Shown here: positions 26,595-35,900 of the stretch, piece after piece
Position numbering within the stretch: the stretch's first letter is position 1
How the letters are laid out: every line of letters begins with the position of its first letter
Assembly: GCA_905182565.1 (NCBI GenBank)
Contig: CAJJCB010000020.1
Span: 145,211 to 209,210 of the forward strand
Length of the DNA: 64,000 nucleotides
Direction: 5' to 3'
Source of the DNA: Acidimicrobiaceae bacterium
Lineage (GTDB): Bacteria > Actinomycetota > Acidimicrobiia > Acidimicrobiales > Poriferisodalaceae
Translations under genes and position numbers: made by a program
The notes under the pieces: model-generated
What the model saw: only the letters and a program-made list of their open reading frames with translations
Told to the model about the DNA's origin: nothing
Database searches by the model: none

Positions 26595-27466
26595 GGCCCC
26601 TCATCTCCAACGCTTACTATCTGGTCCCTGATCCCCGCAAAAAGGTCATCCTCTTCTGGCTCCGTCGAGATTCGAGAGCGCAGAATCATATAGTCCTCAT
26701 ATGGATGAATCGCGTCTTGTACATCGTCAGGCAGACCAAACCAGAACGGCGATTTGGGGTCGACTTGAGTCTCATGCGCTAACAAGGCCCGTCGGCGAAC
26801 AGAATTATCTACTTTCACCATCGCAGTGATGCGATCATCGCGATCATTTCCTGATAGCCACTTCTCGTCGTAAGGTGACTCAAGCCCACGATCAAGGAAA
26901 GCCTGATGAGTAAGTAATATTCTTTTTTTGGACCAAACTGGAGCATATAGTTTCAGCGGTTCATATGGATCGCCTGCCTCTGGGTACCATTCGGGATCTC
27001 CTGCACGATCAAAAGCAGGAAGGCTGATAGCAGTGACCTGTAAATGGTCTGGGTGCGGGTATCGATTCTGGATTTCCGGATAAGTAACAATTACCTGAGG
27101 TCTAACACGCCTAATGATTGCTACTAGCCGCCCTACTGCGATATCTAAGTCAGCGTTCGCAAATGCATCCGGGTGAGAATTCGGTTCGGTTTCAGGCATC
27201 CCTGAGTCTCGGTACCCAAGCATTACAACCTCGTTATATCCAATAATTGATGCTGCTTTCTCAAGTTCTGCTCGCCGAACTTCTTCCAAATTATTTTTTA
27301 CTTCATCTCGGTCCATCGCTGGATTAAGGATGTCGCCCGCTTCGCCTCCAGTACAACAAACCAAGGTCGACTGAATTCCTTGACTTCTGTATAGTTTGAT
27401 AGTTCCGGGGCCCTTAGACGACTCATCGTCCGGATGGGCATGGATAGTAAGAATCGATAATGACAT
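26591..27466 (-). CDS. mca: Mycothiol S-conjugate amidase
   Basis: 291 residues from the ATG at 27466 (MSLSILTIHAHPDDESSKG). The frame is open 58 codons further upstream, but that part overlaps the upstream PhoU gene and has no similarity. Zn-dependent LmbE/PIG-L motifs: HAHPDDE near the start and RYPHPDHLQV; CTGGEAGDILNP and the long C-terminal region are typical of Mca rather than MshB. It cleaves mycothiol conjugates to mercapturic acids for detoxification. The presence of Mca implies the cell makes mycothiol. Coupled to the SCP2-like gene downstream. Confidence 0.88.
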   Translation of the reverse strand: MSLSILTIHAHPDDESSKGPGTIKLYRSQGIQSTLVCCTGGEAGDILNPAMDRDEVKNNLEEVRRAELEKAASIIGYNEVVMLGYRDSGMPETEPNSHPDAFANADLDIAVGRLVAIIRRVRPQVIVTYPEIQNRYPHPDHLQVTAISLPAFDRAGDPEWYPEAGDPYEPLKLYAPVWSKKRILLTHQAFLDRGLESPYDEKWLSGNDRDDRITAMVKVDNSVRRRALLAHETQVDPKSPFWFGLPDDVQDAIHPYEDYMILRSRISTEPEEDDLFAGIRDQIVSVGDEGP

Positions 27467-27503
27467 TAAGCTCAAGCTATCAAGATCACATGAAATAATC
27501 GGA

Positions 27504-28730
27504 TCAACTAGCTGTTGGGGTGAGATCAACCATCCCGGTTTCATCATCGAACTGTAAAACATATCCACAAATTTCAGCGAAACGCTCGCGACCTTCTTCT
27601 GGACCTGACGCCAAGAGCTCATCACCAGAGCGCAGAACAATATTTTTTTGAGGGTTGTAAAGGTAACTACCAGCTCTTCTTATCGCCAACACGTGATATC
27701 CAGGATCTACAGACAAACCCAATGAACCTAAACTCATATTCTCTGCCGCAGACTCTGAGCCAATTGGTACTTGGACAACAACATCGCTCGTATCGCCTAA
27801 CGCTAGCGCCAGCACAGGGTGGATATCTTCTTGATCCAATACGAGAGTTACCATCTGGAGCGCCTGGTCTCCTATATCTTCGGCAGCTTCAGCCAAGTGG
27901 AGCAGCCCACGAAGCTGCGATGGGTCTATGTCACTTGCTGCTGCTCTAAGTACCCAGGTCTGCAACGAAACTTTCATCCCATCAAGTCGTTCTTCAAGAG
28001 ATCGAACCTCACGAGCAAGGGAAAGGTCACGAAGTACCAACGCAGAATAAGCAAGCCCTATCGAAGTCTCAGAAAGATTTTTCATTTCGACAAGAGTGTC
28101 CACTGCTCGATCTAAATCAGTTAGGCCCTGAGTTGGGTCGAACTGGGGCGGAACCCAAACCGAAGCAGAGGCTAATTCACGAAGCCGAACTATCCCAGCG
28201 GGCTCTCCGCGAACAAACAGCACATCACTGGGCTCTAAAACGCTTTCCCCACCTATGTCTGTTAACCATCGGCGCCCACGCTGAATCGCAACTACTCGCA
28301 TACCCACCACAACAGGTAGCTCCAAGTCAGCAAGCGAGCGACTAACCAAATGACTGCCCTGAGCAACTACTAGACGGTGAGACACTTCAGCTGCCTCAGC
28401 CATATCCACTAATAATGCCTGAGGAATTCCGATGTTTCGTAAAACTATTTTTGAGATATCTACAGCAGCGTTAGCAATTTGTTCAATCGAAGAAACCACC
28501 AACAAGACAGAACTCATTCCATCTACTTCACGCGGGTGGCGAACCGCCAACATCGTGAGCGATCTCATCTCATGAACAAGATCAGACATTTCCTCTTCAA
28601 GATCTAATACAGCTTCGGCCATGCCTTCATCATCAAAATACAACGCGGCATAAGCTAAATCGACCATTAGCTCCGAAGCATCTTTAGCTTCCGCCAGCAT
28701 GGCTTTAAGGTTCCTGGGTTTATCATCCAT
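27504..28730 (-). CDS. Tandem PhoU/TrkA_C regulatory protein
   Basis: 408 residues built as two repeats. Each has a helical PhoU-like bundle (residues about 8-120 and 215-300) and a TrkA C-terminal-type (RCK_C) beta domain: VVGMRVVAIQRGRRWLTDIGGESVLEPSDVLFVRGE and PGYHVLAIRRAGSYLYNPQKNIVLRSGDELLASGPEEG. TrkA_C domains bind ligands and gate channels; the MgtE-type transporter gene starts its transcription 97 nt upstream on the same strand, so this is probably its cytosolic regulator. Soluble; no membrane helix. The ligand is unknown. Confidence 0.85.
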   Translation of the reverse strand: MDDKPRNLKAMLAEAKDASELMVDLAYAALYFDDEGMAEAVLDLEEEMSDLVHEMRSLTMLAVRHPREVDGMSSVLLVVSSIEQIANAAVDISKIVLRNIGIPQALLVDMAEAAEVSHRLVVAQGSHLVSRSLADLELPVVVGMRVVAIQRGRRWLTDIGGESVLEPSDVLFVRGEPAGIVRLRELASASVWVPPQFDPTQGLTDLDRAVDTLVEMKNLSETSIGLAYSALVLRDLSLAREVRSLEERLDGMKVSLQTWVLRAAASDIDPSQLRGLLHLAEAAEDIGDQALQMVTLVLDQEDIHPVLALALGDTSDVVVQVPIGSESAAENMSLGSLGLSVDPGYHVLAIRRAGSYLYNPQKNIVLRSGDELLASGPEEGRERFAEICGYVLQFDDETGMVDLTPTAS

Positions 28731-28826
28731 GAGCTTTCCCGAAGGCTAGGCAAAAAAACGGCCGAGAGTTGGCAAAAACAGTAGAACTTCTAAAATTTTC
28801 GCTACCTCGGATTAACAAAATATTCA

Positions 28827-30167
28827 TCAAACACCGACCCAGGAGATAGCTAGAACTAATCCTGCAGCTCCTGCTAGGTCGACGGTACTTGTGACCAACG
28901 GGATCCCGTAGGTATCAGGGTCTACTCCAATACGAAGCGCCAACACAGTCCCGTAATAGGCGATCACCCCAGCTAAACCTGTAGCGATTAAACCTCCAAT
29001 TAAGGAAATCAAGATTACCTTAATCATTCCAGGAGACGAAAACGAAAAAACATATCCTATTGACTGAGCTAATAAACCATTCAGAATAAAAATGGGAATT
29101 GCTAGGAAAAATCCAAACCTTAAGTCACGTCGGGCGCTTCTACCTGGAATAGTTGCAGGCTCTATGAGTCCAAGGTGCAGCTTACTAGAGAGTCGGCCCG
29201 ACAAAATTCCACCAATCGCTCCCGCCGCCGCCAGACAAGCAGGAACAAGCACCAACAAAGTTCGATATGAAGCAAAATCATTTATGCGGTGCTCGATTAC
29301 AACTCCGGCGATGATCAGCACAACTCCAGTTCCCAGTAGAACCGGAACGGACTCTCTTATAATTTGTACCACTAAAGCTGGTGCTCCCCGCATTGCCCAA
29401 ACTAAAGATGCCAAGCTAGCGATCACGAAAAATAGAGCAAAAGATACTGTTAGAGCTCCTGAAGCGACTAGTAAGCTCCCGACAAAGAGTGCAGGCAGAG
29501 TCACTAAATCCCCAACGGCAGAAACTAATGGAGCATTTACGTTGTCTAAATCCCAGCTGTGACTCGCTGAGGATGACGCTAAGAAAAGCGCCACTAACAT
29601 CACGACCGCTGATGACAGCAAGGCCCCTATTCCTGAGACCACCACTAGGTCCGATATGCCAATAACTGAATCCAAACCGAACATAGGGGCTATCACTTTG
29701 GTGAGCAGCCCTAGAGCCACGGCGGTCACCAGCGATAAAATCGAAGCGGCTAAAATGTTCTGACCAACGATTGTGTCAAATCGCCTAGAAAGTCTAAAAG
29801 TTCCAGCGTGAATGCTAGTGGAGAAGCGACTACCCAAAGCACCGAATATGTTTCCGCGCATCCCAATAGCAGCAGGTACCAGAACTAAAAGCCCTGGTAA
29901 TTTTTCAAGCGTTCCAGTGATCCCAGCTAATAGAGCGCCAGCCATTGTTGCCGTCAGACTACTAATAGCTAATGCAAGGAGACTTTGACGAACCCCGATG
30001 GAGTCCGGCCCAAGAAACCCTCTCAGTAGATTATTCTTATTCGATTGTCGGCTGGTCCGAGAGCTACTGATGACAGAGCTATCGCTAGAGCGATATCTGA
30101 GGATCAGTTTCCGGGCCATGTGCCAAGGGTGGCACTTATCGCGCCAACTCGCTATCTTTCGGGACAA
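28827..30167 (-). CDS. Divalent-cation transporter with duplicated MgtE membrane domain
   Basis: 446 residues. After a basic N-terminal stretch of about 55 residues, two copies of the MgtE integral membrane domain follow; the first contains LPGLLVLVPAAIGMRGNIFGALGSRFSTSIHAG and the second LLVLVPACLAAAGAIGGILSGRLSSKLHLG. About ten membrane helices are visible. Cytoplasmic MgtE_N and CBS domains are absent, and the downstream PhoU/TrkA_C protein may replace them as the Mg2+ or ligand sensor. Mg2+ or Co2+ transport is inferred. The start could also be the ATG at 30119; a GTGCCA-AGGG-TGGCAC hairpin at 30120-30135 lies just before that codon. Confidence 0.85.
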   Translation of the reverse strand: MSRKIASWRDKCHPWHMARKLILRYRSSDSSVISSSRTSRQSNKNNLLRGFLGPDSIGVRQSLLALAISSLTATMAGALLAGITGTLEKLPGLLVLVPAAIGMRGNIFGALGSRFSTSIHAGTFRLSRRFDTIVGQNILAASILSLVTAVALGLLTKVIAPMFGLDSVIGISDLVVVSGIGALLSSAVVMLVALFLASSSASHSWDLDNVNAPLVSAVGDLVTLPALFVGSLLVASGALTVSFALFFVIASLASLVWAMRGAPALVVQIIRESVPVLLGTGVVLIIAGVVIEHRINDFASYRTLLVLVPACLAAAGAIGGILSGRLSSKLHLGLIEPATIPGRSARRDLRFGFFLAIPIFILNGLLAQSIGYVFSFSSPGMIKVILISLIGGLIATGLAGVIAYYGTVLALRIGVDPDTYGIPLVTSTVDLAGAAGLVLAISWVGV

Positions 30168-30200
30168 CGGATTTCAGTTACCTAAATATGTCAGCCTAAG

Positions 30201-30836
30201 TTAAATCGAGGTACCGGTTAAATCTTCTATCAATTGCAGCAGCAGAATGGGCCCAACATTTCCGCTTGTTCGTTTAGCCACGACACCATCAGCGTTTATG
30301 AACACAAAAAATGGCACCGAACTAGCTCCATAAGCCTCAGCTACTGCAAGACTCGAAGTGTCGGCTATCACAGGAAACGGCCAGTTATGGGAAGCAAGCC
30401 ATTCTGAAGGCGGATAGTTCCCGCGACTCGAATCTTCAAATGTGGAAACGGCAATCAAGTCGACATTGTCTGGGAATTTGTTCGATGCCAACCATTCCGT
30501 CATCTCTGCCACCTCACGCTGACAGTGCGGGCACCAGTGAGCGAAAAAAGCAACGACTAAAGGCTTTCCAGAGGGAGCTACTGCGACCTCAGCACTACTT
30601 AACAAATCTAATCCAACCACCTTCGGCGCGCTCATGCCCACCGCCAAATCATTCAACGGGTCTTCATAAAGCGGAAGAGATTCGCCAATCACTTCAGTTG
30701 CCAGCGGAGTAATTAAACTGGCTTCCTCTTCCAAATTATTTGTTTGAGCTAGCGAAGACTCTACGCCTTGGTTACCAGAACACGAAGCCATCAAAATAGC
30801 TAGCAAAATTAATGAGTAGGTTCGCAAGTGCCGCAT
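30201..30836 (-). CDS. TlpA/ResA-like thioredoxin-fold lipoprotein
   Basis: 211 residues from the ATG at 30836 (MRHLRTYSLILLAILMASCS), which gives a complete lipoprotein signal with the lipobox LMASC; upstream codons overlap the thioesterase gene and are not a signal peptide. The thioredoxin domain carries the redox motif WCPHC in VVAFFAHWCPHCQREVAEM and the cis-Pro region SVPFFVFI. Likely a membrane-anchored extracytoplasmic disulfide reductase or oxidase, for example in cytochrome c or protein folding. The rest of the operon does not identify the partner. Confidence 0.88.
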   Translation of the reverse strand: MRHLRTYSLILLAILMASCSGNQGVESSLAQTNNLEEEASLITPLATEVIGESLPLYEDPLNDLAVGMSAPKVVGLDLLSSAEVAVAPSGKPLVVAFFAHWCPHCQREVAEMTEWLASNKFPDNVDLIAVSTFEDSSRGNYPPSEWLASHNWPFPVIADTSSLAVAEAYGASSVPFFVFINADGVVAKRTSGNVGPILLLQLIEDLTGTSI

Positions 30837-30945
30837 ATTTTTTGAAACATTAGCCGTTGCAAAGCTCCGAATAGCAAATGGCGTATCCACCTTAGAAAAA
30901 CATCCTCTGTTCGCCGGGCTTAAACACAACAACACGTTAATTATC

Positions 30946-31809
30946 TTAAGGCGCCACATAATGTCTCGATGCCACCGGTAGCCCTTTTCCTTCCACCAGC
31001 AACGCAATTTGCCTACTTGTAGCTAGAAGCCTTCCATCTGGCGACCAAATCTCACCAGTGTCATCTACAAACCCTTGGCTTCCGACCAGTTGTCTAAAGA
31101 CCACAAAGCAATGGTCTTCTGGAGATAGCCCTGTTTCTCTTGGATCAACCAAAAAGTGCACTGTTAGCTCAATCGTTGGAAGATGCACTGCTTCGTCCAT
31201 ATGTACCATTGCCGATGGAACCCAACTATCTGCCATCGCCAATATGACTGCCTCGTCATAGGGCTCAGGATCAGCTAATCGGGTCCATCCCCCCACCTCA
31301 TATGCTCCATCAGTAATTGAGGTCTCAGGGTGTCCAGGAATCCCAATTGTCCAACGATCATCCCATCGGTCACGAAAAGCAACATGTACATCAGACAACA
31401 TTTTAAAGCCTTGCTCCAGAGGCATAGATCTCGGCATGGACATCTGCTGCCATGACTGATCGGGTGTCATAGAAACTCCGACAGCAACCAAAGCAGTAGC
31501 AATGCATCGATCTCCTTGAGTCAGCCTCACGGTGACAAAAGATAAATTCTTTCCATTTTTATCAACTGTCACCACAATTTCAGCTTCGCCTTCACCAGGA
31601 GCCGATAAGTAGTGCACTGTGATAGTTCGAGCAGTTCGATTTTCAGGTAATGCCGCCATTGCCGCTTTCAAAATAACTGCGGCAATTATCCCACCGTTAG
31701 GACCAGCGATCACCCACCAAGACCGGTCAAACTCAACTCGATAGCGATTATCGCCTGTTTTAGTTAAGTTCGTTGCTTCAGAAAAGTTAGTTAACACAGG
31801 TGACAACAT
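30946..31809 (-). CDS. TesB-like acyl-CoA thioesterase (double hot-dog)
   Basis: About 287 residues from the ATG at 31809; an in-frame TTG four codons upstream is possible. The N-terminal hot-dog carries YRVEFDRSWWVIAGPNGGIIAAVILKAAMAAL (the GPNGG signature of actinobacterial TesB-like thioesterases) and SAPGEGEAEIVVTVDKNGKNLSFVTVRL; the second repeat has EAVHLPTIELTVHFL. It would hydrolyse acyl-CoA to free acid plus CoA. Chain-length preference is not predictable. Confidence 0.87.
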   Translation of the reverse strand: MLSPVLTNFSEATNLTKTGDNRYRVEFDRSWWVIAGPNGGIIAAVILKAAMAALPENRTARTITVHYLSAPGEGEAEIVVTVDKNGKNLSFVTVRLTQGDRCIATALVAVGVSMTPDQSWQQMSMPRSMPLEQGFKMLSDVHVAFRDRWDDRWTIGIPGHPETSITDGAYEVGGWTRLADPEPYDEAVILAMADSWVPSAMVHMDEAVHLPTIELTVHFLVDPRETGLSPEDHCFVVFRQLVGSQGFVDDTGEIWSPDGRLLATSRQIALLVEGKGLPVASRHYVAP

Positions 31810-31967
31810 AGCGGGGTTCAATTAAATCTCGCCTCACTCGCCTATGACAATTACGAATAAAAAGGCGCCTTCCAAAAGTACTAAAACGATTACCGAACCA
31901 GAAAATTTCATGAGGTGTTTTGATTCCAACCATGACCTAGGTAAGAAGAGGTGACAGACTACAGAAC

Positions 31968-32996
31968 GTGGAAACCAGAAAACTAGAATCAACAACCGGC
32001 TTTGTTCTTTATGACCTCCCCGATGCAGATAGTTATGTGGGGCCAGCACGGCTGGGAGCCAAGCTTGTACCCGATAACGCTGTCATGCTCATACGAGCTT
32101 TGACTTATACCTTCGCCGTTCTCGAACAGAAACGAAGCGGCGCCACAATCGGTCTAAAAGTTGATCCTGACCAAACCGAAATAGCGGTAATGTCCGCAGC
32201 CAAAGAGCTATCTGAAGAATTGCAATCAAAAAAGATTACCTTTAACCCTGGATTACGATTACAAAGAGAGCAAATTCTTCCTCTCCTTGAGCACGACACA
32301 AGAAACAAAATCGGACTCGATGACCGCAACGGAATCAGCTTCGAAGATGAACTAACTGGACTCGGAGCTTGTGCCGCCGCTCAGGCAGTAGCTGGAGGAA
32401 TTGAAGGGCAATCCTTCGCTATCGAAGGTTTCAACTCAATTGGTTTAGGAATCGCTCGAGAAGTTGTTTCTCGTGGTGGAATAATCAAACGAATTTCCAC
32501 AGCTAAGGGCTGCGTCACAGGGCCCTTCGAACCAGATACTCTAGCCGATGCTTGGATGTCACATGGCCCTGGCTGCACGGAGCAACTCGGCGACATCGGC
32601 AAACCATGGGATATTTGGAAAGCTGACGTTGACGGAATTTTTGTAGGTTCAAAACCGGGGGCAATGGCTGCCCAAGGAGCTAACGGCTTAGAATCTAAGA
32701 TCGTTGTGGCTACTTCTCCTGCAGCTATTTCTTCAAAAGCCTTAGCAATCCTCCGTCAAAATGACGCTCCTGCTATTGCTGATTTTATTGTGAATATCGG
32801 TCCTGTCCTATCTTGGTTCTCTCAAGCCGATACCACTCATGACCAACTTAGATCTCTAACAGAAACAACAATTAGTGCTCTAATAGCCGACACGATTAAT
32901 CATGATGATGGTCCATTTCTGGGCGCCTGCTACAAAGCTGAATCATTTTTAAGAACCTGGCAAGACCCAATGCCATTCGGCCGGCCACTGGGATAG
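31968..32996 (+). CDS. Glu/Leu/Phe/Val dehydrogenase-like protein lacking catalytic lysines
   Basis: 342 residues from a GTG. The N-terminal domain aligns with leucine/glutamate dehydrogenase in VGPARLG...NAVMLIRALTYTFAVLEQ and SGATIGLKVDP, and the Rossmann domain with GLGACAAAQAVAGGIEGQSFAIEGFNSIGLGIAREVVSRGGIIKRIS. In active enzymes the equivalent positions are MTYK and GGGK/GGAK; here they are LTYT (Thr48) and SGAT (Thr60), so both substrate/catalytic lysines are gone. Lys64 is nearby and might partly substitute. Probably a non-canonical or regulatory member. It ends 3 nt before the convergent dnaE2 stop. Confidence 0.7.
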   Translation: METRKLESTTGFVLYDLPDADSYVGPARLGAKLVPDNAVMLIRALTYTFAVLEQKRSGATIGLKVDPDQTEIAVMSAAKELSEELQSKKITFNPGLRLQREQILPLLEHDTRNKIGLDDRNGISFEDELTGLGACAAAQAVAGGIEGQSFAIEGFNSIGLGIAREVVSRGGIIKRISTAKGCVTGPFEPDTLADAWMSHGPGCTEQLGDIGKPWDIWKADVDGIFVGSKPGAMAAQGANGLESKIVVATSPAAISSKALAILRQNDAPAIADFIVNIGPVLSWFSQADTTHDQLRSLTETTISALIADTINHDDGPFLGACYKAESFLRTWQDPMPFGRPLG

Positions 32997-32999
32997 GGA

Positions 33000-35900
33000 T
33001 CAGCAAAAGTCCCTGCTACGGATACCTTCAGCTAATTCAAGCATCTCAATTTTTTCAGCAACGATATTGATTACCCCTTCATGACGCTCAAGTCTGCCGC
33101 TAACGATAAGCGCTGATGCAGACCTCGCAACACTACGAAATCTGAGCCAACAGCCTTTCGAAACAACGACATTAATCAACCCTGTTTCATCTTCAAGATT
33201 TATAAATAAAGTTCCACTCGCTGTAGATGGTCTCTGTCGATGAGTCACCACCCCAGCAACTTTTACTTTACCCTGAGCGCATGTTTTCAAAGACTCCGAA
33301 GTTTCTATTTTTAGAGTATTTAAGTTATCTCGAATGAACTTAGTCGGGTGACCCTCAGGAGCTACGCCTGTCGCCCACAAGTCAGCAAGCGAAACTTCGT
33401 ACTCTGACATTCCAGGCAATGTTGGAGCAATCGCTCCAGTAACGATTCCTTGCAAATGGCTAGAGCTCGACTGTGCAACTGCTCCCGCAGTCCATAAAGC
33501 ATCTCGCCTATTAAGCCCGAGAGAGGTAAAAGTCCCTGCGGTAGCTAATGCTTCAAGCTGCTTAAGATCCAACGAAACTCGGCGTGCAAGCTGCTCCATA
33601 TTTTCATAAGGGCCAGCTTCAGCAATTTTCAAGGCGAGAGAATTCCCGATTCCTCGAACTGAGGAAAGCCCAAGCCTAACTCCAAAACCAGAATGCGATT
33701 CGGGAGATAGCTCAAGAATCGCATCATCCATCGAGGCATTCACATCAGGAGTTCTGACTGCAACCCCGTGTCGACGGGCATCTTGCACTAACGAATGTGG
33801 AGAATAGAAACCCATCGGCTGAGAGTTGACGAGTGAAGCACAAAAGGCTGCAGGGTAGTGAAGCTTAATCCAGGAAGAAGAATAAACAAGGTTGGCAAAT
33901 GAGACTGAATGACTTTCTGGGAATCCATAATTTGCGAAAGCAGACATTTTATTCCAGATTTGCTCTCCAATCTCATATGAAATTCCATGATCAAACATTC
34001 CTGCGAACAAGCGGTGCTGGATTTCTTTCATTTTTTCTTTGGACCGCTTAGACCCCATCGCCTGACGCAATTGATCCGCTTCAGATGCGCTAAACCCAGC
34101 AACATCGATAGCCATCTGCATTAGTTGCTCCTGGAATAGTGGGACGCCTAAGGTTTTTGACAATGATTTTTTGAGAAGTGGATGCAGATACGTTACTGCT
34201 TCAGTTCCATTGCGCCGCCGAATATAAGGGTGAACAGAACCACCTTGAATGGGCCCTGGTCTGATTAACGCTATTTCAACAACTAAGTCATAGAAACAAC
34301 GAGGCTTCAAACGAGGCAATGTCGCCATTTGTGCGCGAGATTCAACTTGAAAAACTCCAATTGAATCTGCTTCGCATAACATTTGATACACCTCATCTTC
34401 TTGAGGAAGCGCAGATAAATCAAGATCAACTCCGTATGCATTAGCGATCAGGTCAACTGAGCGATGCAAAGCAGACAACATACCCAAACCAAGCAAATCA
34501 AACTTTACGAGTCCTACCGCAGCGCAGTCATCTTTATCCCATTGCAGCACCGAACGCTTGGCCATTCTTCCCCATTCAACTGGGCAGACTTCAACTATTG
34601 GGCGGTCGCATATAACCATTCCACCCGAATGGATTCCTAGGTGCCGAGGAGAATTCTCTATTTCAGAAGCTAACCGAAGAACATCGATAGGAATTTGATT
34701 ATTGCTTTCATTCCCATCATTTTGTTGAGTCCTAATAGGCAAATTATTTTGATCGTCACTTGCCTCTAGAAAAGCAGTCTTTGAAGATAGTGGCTCGCTA
34801 TTTTTTACAGCCAGATCCAAAGAACTATTCCGATCTAACGACTTTGCCCAAGCATCCTGTTGACCTGTGGAGTACCCGAGAGCTCTTGCCATATCTCGCA
34901 CAGCAGAGCGCGGGCGATAGGTAATGACATTTGCCACTTGAGCGGTATGAGAACGCCCATACCGCTCAAAAATATATTGGATGACCTCTTCTCGCCGATC
35001 ACTTTCAATATCAAGATCTATATCCGGTGGGTTATTTCGCTCAGCAGATAGAAACCTTTCAAATAAAAGTCCTAAAGACACCGAATCAACATTAGTAATT
35101 CTTAGTGCATAACAAACAGCTGAATTCGCAGCAGAACCTCTGCCTTGGCAATAAATATCCCGGGTCCGACAAAATGAGACTATGTCCCAAACAACAAGAA
35201 AATACCCAGCGAACCCAAGCTGTTCTATAAGGCCTAGTTCATGATCAACTTGGGTCCAAGCACCGATAACTCGTTCATGCAAACGCCGCCCATAACACCT
35301 GATAGACCTCTCCTCAACTAGCTCTCTCAAATAGGTAATCTCGTCAAGCCCATTAGGACATGGGTACGGTGGCAAACTCGGCGCTACAAGTGATAGATCG
35401 AAAGAACAATCCTTACCTAAGGAATCAGCTACCTCGACAACACCTGGGTAACGAGAGAATCGCTGTGCCTGCTCATCACCTGAACGAAGATAAGCAGAAC
35501 CTGCCGAAGGAAGCCACCCATTAATTTCTTCAAGCGACCTGCGGCTGCGAACAGCGGCCATAGCAGCGGCTAAGTAACGACGTTTAGGGGTCGCATAGTG
35601 AACTCCATTTGTACAGAGCGACTTAACTTTACTGCTCGTCGCTAATTCATATAACGTCTTATTCCGTGAACTGTCACGAGGATCACCATGATCCCATAAC
35701 TCGACAAAAACATTAGAGCGCCCAGCAGCATCTACTAAAAGATCTAGTTTTTTGCTGGCCTGGGTAAGCCCTCCAGATGCTAAAGCCGCTGGCACAATTC
35801 CTTTCCGCCCTCCAGTAAGGATTGCCCAATCATCTCTGTTGCTATCAAGAGCTGCTAAAAGTTCGTCGCTTGATAGCAATGGGGAACCTTTAGTCCCGTT

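Noticed and set aside
30120..30135. GTGCCA-AGGG-TGGCAC hairpin in the MgtE-type gene
   Set aside because: Only a 6-bp stem inside the coding frame; it could affect start-codon choice but there is no evidence of an independent element.
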